Shown one piece after another: positions 38,361 to 47,283 of a DNA stretch of 64,000 nt. Both the position numbers and the translations under genes were made by a program. The stretch is from Fischerella sp. JS2 (lineage in GTDB: Bacteria; Cyanobacteriota; Cyanobacteriia; Cyanobacteriales; Nostocaceae). The stretch is taken from the NCBI RefSeq assembly GCF_032393985.1, contig NZ_CP135918.1, positions 1,984,001 to 2,048,000 on the forward strand. The letters run 5' to 3'. The notes under the pieces were generated by a model that had not been told where the DNA came from, searched no databases, and saw only the letters and a program-made list of their open reading frames with translations. Every line of letters starts with the position of its first letter. The first letter of the stretch is position 1.

Positions 38361-38786
38361 TTAAGAAGCGAGTTTGATTACTAACTCAACAGGTGTAATA
38401 ACTTTTAGACCTAGTGATTTGCTTGCTCTTTGAAAATCACGAATATTTGATGTGACTATCATTGCACCTGCATTCATTGCACAATCAATGACAAGATCAT
38501 CTCCAGGATCAGGTGAAGTTGGTCGCCATGAGTAGTAGATTATTGTCATTTGAGCATGGTTGAGAAGTTCTCCTAAAACAGATTGAAGTTTTTGCCAACG
38601 AGTTTCTGAAAGCTTACGAGACAAAACATCTTCATATTCATAAGCCAACGCATTAGAAACACAGACTGTTAATAAATCAGCTAGCCATGCATCAATAATT
38701 AGACCAGCAGCACCACCCTGCTTGGTTAAGCCCTCAAATACTACGTTAGTGTCGATAACGACACGAGACAACGATACACTAGACAT
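38361..38786 (-). CDS. PIN-domain toxin (COG1569-type)
   Basis: The 141-residue PIN ribonuclease has acidic residues in V-V-I-D-T-N-V-V (Asp), Y-E-Y-E-D-V-L (Glu region) and D-D-L-V-I-D-C-A-M-N-A-G-A (Asp), followed by I-V-T-S-N-I-R-D-F (Asn/Asp). These are the toxin components of VapC-like modules that cleave RNA. It is intact and paired with the RHH antitoxin. It is the only apparently functional toxin-antitoxin pair in the window, alongside two dead ones. Confidence 0.9.
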   Translation of the reverse strand: MSSVSLSRVVIDTNVVFEGLTKQGGAAGLIIDAWLADLLTVCVSNALAYEYEDVLSRKLSETRWQKLQSVLGELLNHAQMTIIYYSWRPTSPDPGDDLVIDCAMNAGAMIVTSNIRDFQRASKSLGLKVITPVELVIKLAS

Positions 38787-38843
38787 GACACCACTATAGC
38801 ACTACCTATAGTGTCACTGTTTGCTAGTAACTAGAAAAATTCA

Positions 38844-38904
38844 GATCCCCAATTTTTTGTAGACACCCTTACGGTGGCTTCCCGGAGGGTAAAAGTCGGG
38901 GACC
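38844..38904. repeat. 61-bp palindromic repeat, right copy (inverted)
   Basis: This segment is the reverse complement of 37943-38003 with a few mismatches (GATCCCCAATTTTTTGTAGA ... AAAAGTCGGGGACC). The two copies flank the toxin-antitoxin genes symmetrically. It could also terminate malQ transcription, since malQ ends at 38952. Confidence 0.85.
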
Positions 38905-38951
38905 TTGTTGTTTAGATATTTAGAAGTCTCCCGACTTCTACAAGAAACTGT

Positions 38952-40475
38952 TTACCGACTGTAGAGTTGTGTCATCTCTAACAATCTTTGACTTAATTCT
39001 GATGTGAGTAAATCCGAACTGGTGTAACGCCAACGCCAGTTACCCGCGTTCACACTCGGATCGTTCATCCTAGCGCTGTTATCCAAACCCAAAATATCTT
39101 GGAGGGGAAGAATTGCTAAATCAGCAACAGAAGCTAATGCTGTACGAATAAACTCCCAATTGATTTCTAATATTTCTTCTGGCGAATCGTAACCGAGATA
39201 TTTCGCAACCATTTGCTTTTCTTCGGGTTTAGATCCATCTTGCCACCAACCTAGTGTAGTTTCGTTGTCGTGGGTTCCTGGATAGACAACGCAATTTTTC
39301 ACATAATGATGGGGTAGATAAGCATTGTCAGAACCACCACCAAAGGCAAATTGCAAGATTCGCATTCCTGGAAAATCAAAGCGATCGCGCAATTCTTCTA
39401 CTTCTGGTGTAATAATACCTAAATCTTCTGCCATCACGGGCAAACTACCTAAAGTTGCTCCTAAAGTTTCAAAAAATTCGACTCCTGGTGCTTTCACCCA
39501 CTCGCCATTGATAGCTGTTTCTTCCCCGGATGGTACGCGCCAGTAAGCTTCAAAACCCCGGAAATGATCAATCCTGACAATATCTACGTATTGTAATGTG
39601 GCTCGGAAACGTTCGATCCACCAGGCAAAGTTGGTTCGCTGCAATTTTTCCCAGTCGTATACAGGATTACCCCACAATTGTCCAGTTGCACTAAAGTAAT
39701 CTGGTGGCACACCTGCAATATAAGCAGGTTCTAAGGTTTGGGAGTCGAGTTGAAAAATCTCAGGATTTGCCCACACATCAGAACTGTTGTGACAAACGTA
39801 AATTGAGATATCCCCGACTATTTGGATGTTTTTGCCGTTGGCGTAGGCTCGCAGGTGTGACCACTGCTGAAAAAATTTAAATTGTAGAAATTTATGATAT
39901 AGTATACTGTCATGAAATTCTTGGGCTGCGGCTTGCAAGGCACTAGGTTCACGGCGAGCGATCGCACTTTTCCATTGGCTCCAAGGTTTGCCATCGTTTG
40001 CTTCTAGTAGTGCCATGAACAAGACGTAATCGTCGAGCCAAGCCGATTGCATCTGACAAAATTGTTCATATTCAGGGTTCGATTTCTCGCTTAAGGAATG
40101 TTGAAAGCGTTCATAAGCAAGACGGAGAATACTTATTTTGTGAGGAATGACTACATCGAAATTAACTCTATTAGGGTTGTCATCTGCACTTTCCGGTGGC
40201 AGCGTCAATTCCTCTTGGGATAGTAAATTCTCTTGTACCAACTGCTCTAGACTGATCAGCAGTGGATTTCCAGCAAAAGCACTAAAATTCATTGTATAGG
40301 GTGAATGCTCATAGCCAGTGGGCCCCAAAGGCAATATTTGCCACAGTCTTTGGCCACTTCTCTGCAAGAAATCCACAAACTCGTAAGCCGAATGACCTAA
40401 ATCACCAATGCCAAATCGACTGGGCAGACAAGTTGGATGTAACAAAATTCCGCTTGCTCTTTGAAAGCTCATCAC
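38952..40475 (-). CDS. malQ: 4-alpha-glucanotransferase (amylomaltase)
   Basis: This 507-residue GH77 enzyme transfers glucan segments between maltodextrins and releases glucose. The opening G-I-L-L-H-P-T-C-L-P-S-R-F-G-I-G-D-L-G is typical. Catalytic residues are in V-R-I-D-H-F-R-G-F (Asp nucleophile), V-M-A-E-D-L-G (Glu) and P-G-T-H-D-N-E-T-T (Asp). Length is normal. It is divergent from treS, with about 110 bases between them, so the two may share a regulatory region. Role: recycling maltodextrins from glycogen turnover. Confidence 0.97.
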   Translation of the reverse strand: MMSFQRASGILLHPTCLPSRFGIGDLGHSAYEFVDFLQRSGQRLWQILPLGPTGYEHSPYTMNFSAFAGNPLLISLEQLVQENLLSQEELTLPPESADDNPNRVNFDVVIPHKISILRLAYERFQHSLSEKSNPEYEQFCQMQSAWLDDYVLFMALLEANDGKPWSQWKSAIARREPSALQAAAQEFHDSILYHKFLQFKFFQQWSHLRAYANGKNIQIVGDISIYVCHNSSDVWANPEIFQLDSQTLEPAYIAGVPPDYFSATGQLWGNPVYDWEKLQRTNFAWWIERFRATLQYVDIVRIDHFRGFEAYWRVPSGEETAINGEWVKAPGVEFFETLGATLGSLPVMAEDLGIITPEVEELRDRFDFPGMRILQFAFGGGSDNAYLPHHYVKNCVVYPGTHDNETTLGWWQDGSKPEEKQMVAKYLGYDSPEEILEINWEFIRTALASVADLAILPLQDILGLDNSARMNDPSVNAGNWRWRYTSSDLLTSELSQRLLEMTQLYSR

Positions 40476-40583
40476 AAAATCCTCAGTTTTTCGGTATCAG
40501 GTAATACAAAAAGGTCTAAAAATTCAAACAAAGCTGCGAGTCCCCCTTGTACAATAACTTATTGCCAATAGGTTGTATAAACT

Positions 40584-43500
40584 ATGCAAAATCCGATTTT
40601 GAAGGACGATCCGCTTTGGTTTAAAGATGCTGTAATCTATGAAGTGCCTGTACGTGCTTTTGCCGACAGTGATAGCGACGGCATTGGCGATTTTTGTGGG
40701 TTAACGCAGAAGTTAGATTATCTGCAAGATTTGGGAGTCACAGCAGTTTGGGTGCTGCCCTTTTTCCCCTCGCCACTGCGCGATGATGGCTACGATATTT
40801 CAGATTACACTAGTGTCAACCCCATCTACGGTAATCTAGAAGACTTTAAAGCTTTTTTGACAGCTGCCCATGAGCGTGGGATTCGCATTATTATTGAGTT
40901 AATTATCAATCACACCTCCGACCAACACCCTTGGTTTCAACGGGCAAGGCGATCGCCTGCGGGCAGTTCCGAAAGAAATTTTTACGTTTGGAGTGACACT
41001 CCTGAAAAATACCAGGACACGCGGATCATCTTCAAGGATTTTGAAACTTCTAACTGGACATGGGACCCGGTAGCAAAAGCCTATTATTGGCATCGCTTTT
41101 ATTCTCACCAACCAGATTTAAACTTTGAAAATCCAGAGTTACAACAAGCACTGTTTAATGTTGTTGATTTTTGGTTAGAAATGGGCGTTGATGGTCTGCG
41201 TTTAGATGCAGTGCCTTATCTTTATGAACGTGAAGGAACTAACTGTGAGAATTTACCAGAAACCCACGAGTTTTTGAAGAAATTGCGGCGACATGTAGAT
41301 GCTAAGTTCCCCAACCGGATGTTACTGGCGGAAGCAAATCAGTGGCCCGAAGATGCAGTAGAGTATTACGGACAAGGGGATGAGTGCCACATGGATTTTC
41401 ACTTTCCCCTAATGCCACGTTTGTATATGGCGTTGCATATGGAAGATAGCTTCCCAATCATTGACATTTTGCAACAGACGCCACCCATTCCCGATAACTG
41501 TCAGTGGGCGCTATTTTTACGTAACCACGATGAACTGACTTTGGAAATGGTCAGTGATGAAGACCGGGATTACATGTACAAAGTTTACGCCCAAGATCCC
41601 CAAGCCCGGATTAATTTGGGTATTCGTCGCCGTCTCGCGCCGTTGATGGGTAATAATCGTCGCCGGATTGAGTTGATGAATGCTTTGTTAATGTCTTTAC
41701 CAGGAACACCCGTATTGTATTACGGTGATGAGATTGGTATGGGGGACAATATTTATTTGGGCGATCGCAATGGTGTGCGTACGCCGATGCAGTGGAGTCC
41801 TGACAGAAACGGAGGTTTTAGCAGTGCCAATCCCCAAAGGCTTTATGCCCCTTTGATTGTAGACCCAGAGTACCACTACGAAGCGGTCAACGTGGAAGCA
41901 CAACGGGCAAACCCAAATTCTCTGTGGTGGTGGACTAAACGACTAATTGCCACCAGAGGACGTTATCAAGCTTTTGGTCGGGGTACGTTTGAATTTTTAT
42001 ATCCAGAAAACCGCAAAGTCCTAGCTTTTACTCGCAACTACAACGATGAACACATTCTCGTTGTCGCTAATCTCTCGCGGTTTGTGCAGACTGTGGAATT
42101 GGATCTATCTGCATTCAATGGTATGGTTCCGGTAGAAATTTTTGGTCGCAATGCTTTTCCGGTAATTAGTGAATCTCCTTACTTCCTTAGCTTGGGACCC
42201 CATGCATTCTATTGGTTTACCCTGCAACTGCAACCCAGCTTTACCTGTCCGATTCGCAATCCCAACCAAATACCTAAACTCATAGTCAGTGGCAAATGGC
42301 AGAATGTTTTTGCCAAAGGTGAGGCGAGAACGGCACTTGAAAGTATACTGCCAGATTATCTGTGTAGTTGTGCTTGGTTCGATGGCAAAACACGCATTAT
42401 CCAAGCTACCCATGTTATGGAAGCAATTCCTGTGAGTCACGATGAGACCCAAGCATATATTATTTTACTGCGGGTAGACTACACAGAAGGCGATCCCCAA
42501 ACTTATGTTCTCACCCTTGCTTACGAGACAGATGGCGTTGGCAGCGATCGCTTTAGCACTCACATCGAACAAATTGTAGCCCAGATATATGTCCAGGGTA
42601 AACAAGAAACCGGAGTCTTATTTGATGCTTTAGGACAAAAAGACTTTTTAAATATCCCCTTGGATGCGATCGCTCATCATCATACCTACGAAGGTATGCA
42701 AGGTAAATTGCTGGCAACATCCACAGAACATTTTTCGGAAATTCTGACTTCCGTTAGCGAACACAGCAGTAATGTTTCTTTGGAACCGCATTTACTCAAA
42801 GGTGAACATACTAACACAGGCATTATCTATGGCGATCGCCTGATCTGTAAAATCTTCCGCAAAGTTGAGGCTGGTATTAACCCCGACCTCGAAATAGGTC
42901 GCTTTCTCACCGAAACTTCAGCTAAAAAAGGCATACCCCAATTAGACCACTTAGCCCCCGTCGCCGGTGCATTAGAATATCACTGTAAAGGTTCTGCACC
43001 AATGACATTGGGGATCTTGCGAAAATATATCCCTGAGATTCGCGATGCTTGGTCTTATACCCTAGACAGCTTGCGTGACTTTTTTGAACTAGTTCTGCCA
43101 AAATACGCAGATATAACTGATATTGAACTACCCCCCTCCTTGTTGCAAGCAGCGCTATATATTCCAGTCCCGGAAATGGCTCAAGAATTTATGGGTAATT
43201 ACCTATTGGCTGCTGAATTGCTGGGACAACGAACTGCCCAATTGCACATAGCACTGGCATCAGACCTGGAAAACGCAGACTTTGCACCAGAGCTATTTTC
43301 TTCCTTCTACCAGCGCTCCATCTACCAATACATGCGGAATCAGGCAGGGCAGACCATATTGCTATTGAATAAACATTTGCAGCAATTGCCTAATAATGTC
43401 CAACCTTTAGCAAAATTGGTAATCAACCAACGCGAGTTGATTTTGGGGCGCTTTCAGGAAATCTTAAACCACAAAATCACTGCCATGCGGATTCGGTGTC

Positions 43501-43958
43501 ATGGCAACTATTCCTTAGAGGAAGTGTTGTACACAGGTAAAGATTTTATCATCATTGATTTTGAGGGTAACTCAGAACGTCCTTTGAGTGAACGCCGGAT
43601 GAAGCGATCGCCCCTACGGGATGTTGCCTCAATGATCGGATCTTTTTACTATGCCAGCCGTGTTGCTTTGCGTAACGAAGAAGAAAGCGGTATCCTGCGT
43701 CCTGATGAGTTACCACTGGCAGAACACTGGCAGCAGTTCTTTTTCTGCTGGTCTAGCGTCGCCTTTTTAAAATCCTATCTGATCACCTCAGATCACGCAG
43801 CCTTCATACCCAAGCATCCTAGAGAGTTACAAGTCCTCCTTGATGCTTTCTTGTTAGAAAAAGTCATCCTGGATTTAGACTACGAACTCAGAAACCGTCC
43901 GGATTGGCTCGAAATTCCTTTACAGCGAATTTTGGATTTGTTACAAAACTCGAAGTAA
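40584..43958 (+). CDS. treS: trehalose synthase fused to maltokinase
   Basis: The 1124-residue fusion has two parts. Residues ~1-560 are GH13 trehalose synthase (maltose alpha-D-glucosyltransferase): D-G-L-R-L-D-A-V-P-Y-L (Asp), L-L-A-E-A-N-Q-W (Glu), L-R-N-H-D-E-L-T (Asp). Residues ~575-1120 are a maltokinase (Pep2/Mak) with L-H-I-A-L-A-S and catalytic-loop segment I-R-C-H-G-N-Y-S-L then I-I-D-F-E-G-N. It interconverts maltose and trehalose and phosphorylates maltose to maltose-1-phosphate, the donor for GlgE. GlgE is not in the window. Cytosolic. Confidence 0.96.
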   Translation: MQNPILKDDPLWFKDAVIYEVPVRAFADSDSDGIGDFCGLTQKLDYLQDLGVTAVWVLPFFPSPLRDDGYDISDYTSVNPIYGNLEDFKAFLTAAHERGIRIIIELIINHTSDQHPWFQRARRSPAGSSERNFYVWSDTPEKYQDTRIIFKDFETSNWTWDPVAKAYYWHRFYSHQPDLNFENPELQQALFNVVDFWLEMGVDGLRLDAVPYLYEREGTNCENLPETHEFLKKLRRHVDAKFPNRMLLAEANQWPEDAVEYYGQGDECHMDFHFPLMPRLYMALHMEDSFPIIDILQQTPPIPDNCQWALFLRNHDELTLEMVSDEDRDYMYKVYAQDPQARINLGIRRRLAPLMGNNRRRIELMNALLMSLPGTPVLYYGDEIGMGDNIYLGDRNGVRTPMQWSPDRNGGFSSANPQRLYAPLIVDPEYHYEAVNVEAQRANPNSLWWWTKRLIATRGRYQAFGRGTFEFLYPENRKVLAFTRNYNDEHILVVANLSRFVQTVELDLSAFNGMVPVEIFGRNAFPVISESPYFLSLGPHAFYWFTLQLQPSFTCPIRNPNQIPKLIVSGKWQNVFAKGEARTALESILPDYLCSCAWFDGKTRIIQATHVMEAIPVSHDETQAYIILLRVDYTEGDPQTYVLTLAYETDGVGSDRFSTHIEQIVAQIYVQGKQETGVLFDALGQKDFLNIPLDAIAHHHTYEGMQGKLLATSTEHFSEILTSVSEHSSNVSLEPHLLKGEHTNTGIIYGDRLICKIFRKVEAGINPDLEIGRFLTETSAKKGIPQLDHLAPVAGALEYHCKGSAPMTLGILRKYIPEIRDAWSYTLDSLRDFFELVLPKYADITDIELPPSLLQAALYIPVPEMAQEFMGNYLLAAELLGQRTAQLHIALASDLENADFAPELFSSFYQRSIYQYMRNQAGQTILLLNKHLQQLPNNVQPLAKLVINQRELILGRFQEILNHKITAMRIRCHGNYSLEEVLYTGKDFIIIDFEGNSERPLSERRMKRSPLRDVASMIGSFYYASRVALRNEEESGILRPDELPLAEHWQQFFFCWSSVAFLKSYLITSDHAAFIPKHPRELQVLLDAFLLEKVILDLDYELRNRPDWLEIPLQRILDLLQNSK

Positions 43959-44004
43959 TTGGGTTGGTGTAGATCAACGTATTTCTCGTGTTCGCTATTA
44001 GTGA

Positions 44005-44060
44005 TTAATGGTTAGTAGTTAGTGGTCAATAACCAACTACTAACTATTAACTGGTAGATA
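44005..44060. repeat. heptamer repeats (TTAGTAG / CTAACTA)
   Basis: Both orientations of the heptamer occur close together (GGTTAGTAGTTAGTGG and CCAACTACTAACTA), so this piece could form a hairpin downstream of treS. It is followed by CGCAAAGGGA-type repeats at about 44078-44118. Confidence 0.7.
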
Positions 44061-44155
44061 ATGTAAGTTTTTTAAACGCAAAGGGACGCAAAGGGAAGCG
44101 CGGAGGGACGCAGAGTTTTTATATAAACTTTTGTTTGAAAGGAGATGAATAATTT

Positions 44156-45078
44156 GTGAGACAATTCTCATTGTTGTTTAATCCAGCTAGACACTACCCG
44201 CTTTTGCCATTAGGCTGGAATGCTAGCAAAGCCCAACAAACAGTTGTTGATATTGTCAATGAGACAACATCTTACTTGGAGAAAGCAGCCTCTTTTCCAG
44301 TTCATCCAATGGATGAGTATGGGTTTGGTAATGATCTATACTTTGGAACGGCTGGAGTTCTTTGGGCGATCGCTTATTTACAGAATGTGGGGGCTATTGA
44401 TTCAACTTTGGATGTCGGCTCGTATTTAGACACACATTTATAACAAAATTGCAGAGATTATTAGAAGCTGCCCTATCCAAATAATTCATCTTTTTTGTTT
44501 GGTGAACTACCGATTTTGCTGCTGCAATAATCAGATTGCACCCTCTGAGGAAAAAGTCACAGAAATTATACAATCAGTGCAGAAGAATAATGAGCAACCC
44601 ATACGAGTATTAATGTGGGGTATGCTAGGTTCAATGTTGGCTACTTATTTCATGTATGAATGGACACTGGACTGGTGATCTCGATTTAGCAATTTATTTA
44701 TGGGATTGTATGCAAGCTCAAGCCAAGTTTCCCACGATTGATGTTTTTTAAAATCCAAAATTGCTTGAGTGATACTTCTTTGATGCTATAAGTCCCTAGA
44801 TTTTTCTATGAAGCCAATCCAAAATTCAAAATTGTATAAGTGCTAACTTAGTTTGTATCTTTTCCAGACAATATCGTGGTAATGATGTTTTTCATGGCAC
44901 GTATATTTTGTCGGCGATCGCATTGCTAGGACAAACTACTTTTCAAGTAGACTTTTTGCGGAATCGCCATTTTTATATTTGTAGGTTTGATAAGAATTAT
45001 TTACATAATTACCAGCTAATTGAGCAATGGCTGGAAAGCAACGATGTTCCCCAAAATGGGGAGATAAATAAGCTATAG
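44156..45078 (+). pseudogene. LanC-like (lanthionine synthetase C) pseudogene
   Basis: The first frame (GTG 44156 to 44443) reads P-L-L-P-L-G-W-N-A-S-K-A and G-F-G-N-D-L-Y-F-G-T-A-G-V-L-W-A-I-A-Y-L. Later pieces in other frames are V-L-M-W-G-M-L-G-S-M-L-A-T-Y-F, T-G-D-L-D-L-A-I-Y-L-W-D-C and G-N-D-V-F-H-G-T-Y-I-L. These are LanC-fold segments around the inner barrel. At least three frameshifts or stops break it, and part between 44760 and 44875 looks like inserted repeat sequence. No lantibiotic precursor or LanB is near. It probably had a LanC-like regulatory role. It is dead now. Confidence 0.75.
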
Positions 45079-45167
45079 GTATTTTTCTAAATTGAATGGT
45101 CTGGCTATCGGTAAAACCAGTTGAGTAAGAAACTTTGTCGAATTATATCACTGGAGTTTAGTAAATA

Positions 45168-46085
45168 ATGCAAACAATCTTAATTTTGACAGCGAATCCT
45201 CAAGGCACTTCACGATTACGTTTAGATCAGGAGGTACGAGATATTGCAGAAGGATTAGAGCGAGCAAAAAAACGCGATCAGTTTATTCTAGAGTCAAAGT
45301 TAGCAGTACGACCGAGGGACATCCAACGGGCAATGCTAGAGATCAATCCTTCTATTGTTCATTTTTCTGGACATGGGACGGGGGATGAGGGTTTGGTATT
45401 TGAAGATGAAACAGGTTTAGCAAAGCTAGTTGATGGAGAAGCGTTAGCGGGACTGTTTGCACTGTTTGCAGAGGAAGTTGAGTGTGTTGTTCTAAACGGC
45501 TGTTACTCAGATGTGCAAGCTTCGGCGATCGCTCAACACGTTAACTATGTGATTGGCATGAAAAAAGCGATCGCAGATAAAGCAGCAATTGAATTTGCTG
45601 TGGGTTTTTATGATGCTTTAGGATCTGGGAAAACTGTGGAATTTGCCTACAAATTTGGTTGCGCTGCCATTAATTTGGCAGGTATTCCAGACCAACTCAC
45701 CCCGACTCTGAAGAAAAAATCAAATATTGAGGAGACGGTTGTTAACAGGTTGCTTGAAAAGCAAGTAAATGAACATACATCTGAGGACTTTCAGGAACTC
45801 AGCAACTCTGATAGAGAAATACTTACAGAACTCCTGACACGCAGTGGACGTGCTGAACCTTCGGCACGAAAAGCACTGTGTATAAAAATTGGAATTGAAC
45901 CCAATCAACTTACATTTCTCAGACAATCAACTGATGCTGACTTTGCCTTAGAGCTAATTACTTATTTGCATATTACCGATGATCAACAAGCTCTTTGGAA
46001 AATCTGTAAGGAACTTGAAGTTGTATTTAAAAGAGGGAAGTACGCAGCTGATTTGGAAAGTATTAAATCAAAACTCAAAACTTAA
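45168..46085 (+). CDS. CHAT protease with C-terminal EAD1-like domain
   Basis: The 305-residue cytosolic protein has a compact CHAT domain at residues 1-185, with probable catalytic His69 (V-H-F-S-G-H-G) and Cys112 (V-L-N-G-C-Y-S-D). After a short linker, residues ~215-305 form a helical domain (L-C-I-K-I-G-I-E-P-N-Q-L, FLRQSTDADFALELITYL, G-K-Y-A-A-D-L-E-S-I-K-S). This matches what I remember as effector-associated domain 1 (EAD1), which couples effectors to partners by like-with-like binding. The neighbour 27 bases downstream carries the same domain at its N-terminus. Both active-site residues are present. Confidence 0.92.
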   Translation: MQTILILTANPQGTSRLRLDQEVRDIAEGLERAKKRDQFILESKLAVRPRDIQRAMLEINPSIVHFSGHGTGDEGLVFEDETGLAKLVDGEALAGLFALFAEEVECVVLNGCYSDVQASAIAQHVNYVIGMKKAIADKAAIEFAVGFYDALGSGKTVEFAYKFGCAAINLAGIPDQLTPTLKKKSNIEETVVNRLLEKQVNEHTSEDFQELSNSDREILTELLTRSGRAEPSARKALCIKIGIEPNQLTFLRQSTDADFALELITYLHITDDQQALWKICKELEVVFKRGKYAADLESIKSKLKT

Positions 46086-46112
46086 TTATAAGTAATATTA
46101 GGAGTAGCAAGT

Positions 46113-46901
46113 ATGACAACTCAATTCCTTTTGGATGAAGATGATATAAAACAATTAACAAAACTAATGTTACTAATGACCGAGACCCAAGAGTCAAGAA
46201 AACAACTATGTAGAGACCTTGGCATCAATCCCCAGGAAGTCTCGTTTATCAGAGATTCTTCCGATGATACATTTTGTACAGAGCTAATTGACTGTTTAAA
46301 TCGCTATGGCTATCAAGAAAATTTATGTAAGCTTTGTTGCAATAAATTGTTTCCTATTTTAAATAAATCAGTATATAGCCATCGTATATCCATTTTAAAA
46401 AAGATTATAGAAAAACTCAATTGCAATTGTAATTTTAATCAAGCCCAACAGAATCATCCAATACCAACTGTCACTAATCCATATGCATTAAAACCTGAAT
46501 CATGGTTGACAAAAATCAGTAACGTTAACAAAAAACTACTTGCAAGTGGTGCAATTATGCTAATTGGGTTAGCAGGATTTTCCATCGGGCAAATCGGGCA
46601 ATCTCATAAAACTGCCATAGCTGGTTGTCCTGCTTCTTATCCGTGGGAATTTGGCTGGGGATTAAGTTCTAAAAGTTTTGCAGGAGAGTGGAATCAGAAC
46701 AGAACTTATATCAAGATTGACGGGAATAAAGTAATTGTCTTTCAATCTGAAGCTTCCCGTCGCCCAAATGGAGAAGGTGAGGTAATTTCCGAGAATCCTC
46801 CAAAAATCCAGGTGAATTATCCTGATGACAGGACACTTAGAGGTGAACTCGTTCAGTCAAATTGCATAAAGTGGAATGATGACACTTTTTGGAGCCGCTA
46901 A
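46113..46901 (+). CDS. EAD1-like domain, transmembrane helix and extracytoplasmic domain
   Basis: The 262-residue protein begins with an EAD1-like helical domain (about 8-100; L-C-R-D-L-G-I-N-P-Q-E-V, FIRDSSDDTFCTELIDCL). It continues through a linker to one membrane helix (about 143-162; L-L-A-S-G-A-I-M-L-I-G-L-A-G-F-S-I-G). It ends with about 95 extracytoplasmic residues (F-A-G-E-W-N-Q-N-R-T-Y-I-K-I-D-G-N-K-V-I-V, two cysteines C-P and N-C), which look like a small beta-sandwich or lipocalin-like sensor. In operon order it follows the CHAT-EAD1 gene. A sensor-anchor for the protease is an inference. Confidence 0.85.
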   Translation: MTTQFLLDEDDIKQLTKLMLLMTETQESRKQLCRDLGINPQEVSFIRDSSDDTFCTELIDCLNRYGYQENLCKLCCNKLFPILNKSVYSHRISILKKIIEKLNCNCNFNQAQQNHPIPTVTNPYALKPESWLTKISNVNKKLLASGAIMLIGLAGFSIGQIGQSHKTAIAGCPASYPWEFGWGLSSKSFAGEWNQNRTYIKIDGNKVIVFQSEASRRPNGEGEVISENPPKIQVNYPDDRTLRGELVQSNCIKWNDDTFWSR

Positions 46902-47283
46902 ACTAACTGTAATTTGGTAGTACTAACTTTTAAGAATTTGAACTTTACTTAACAAACTTACGCATATTGTCAAGAAATCTTAAAAATTGGTGAATGATTA
47001 TTTGAATTGTGAGTGTTAAGCGATCGCTTGACTCTGCTTAGGGATGTAGCAAAATCGTCTACGCGATCGCAGAAAAAGTTTGACAAAATTAACTATTTAT
47101 GGGGTTGTCATTCTGGAGTGAGTGAGTAAAATTTCTGTCAACAGATTGAGTTACAAAACTTTTTATTTGGCTTAATATTTGAAAGATTGTGAGAAGCTAG
47201 GGCGTGTTGTGCTTAGCAATCTTTTGTAACACGCGTTAGCTCAATTATCCTGCCTGATAAATCTGTAACAGGAGCTTGACCGT
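46902..47283. other. intergenic region upstream of glgX
   Basis: About 380 bases with two GCGATCGC sites (47020 and 47065 region). No gene or strong hairpin was seen. The ribosome site AGGAG lies about 8 bases before the glgX ATG. The glgX promoter should be here; no confident boxes are called. Confidence 0.5.

Noticed and set aside
40584-41903. Separate genes for trehalose synthase and maltokinase
   Set aside because: One continuous frame of 1124 residues covers both domains without a stop, so it is a fusion.
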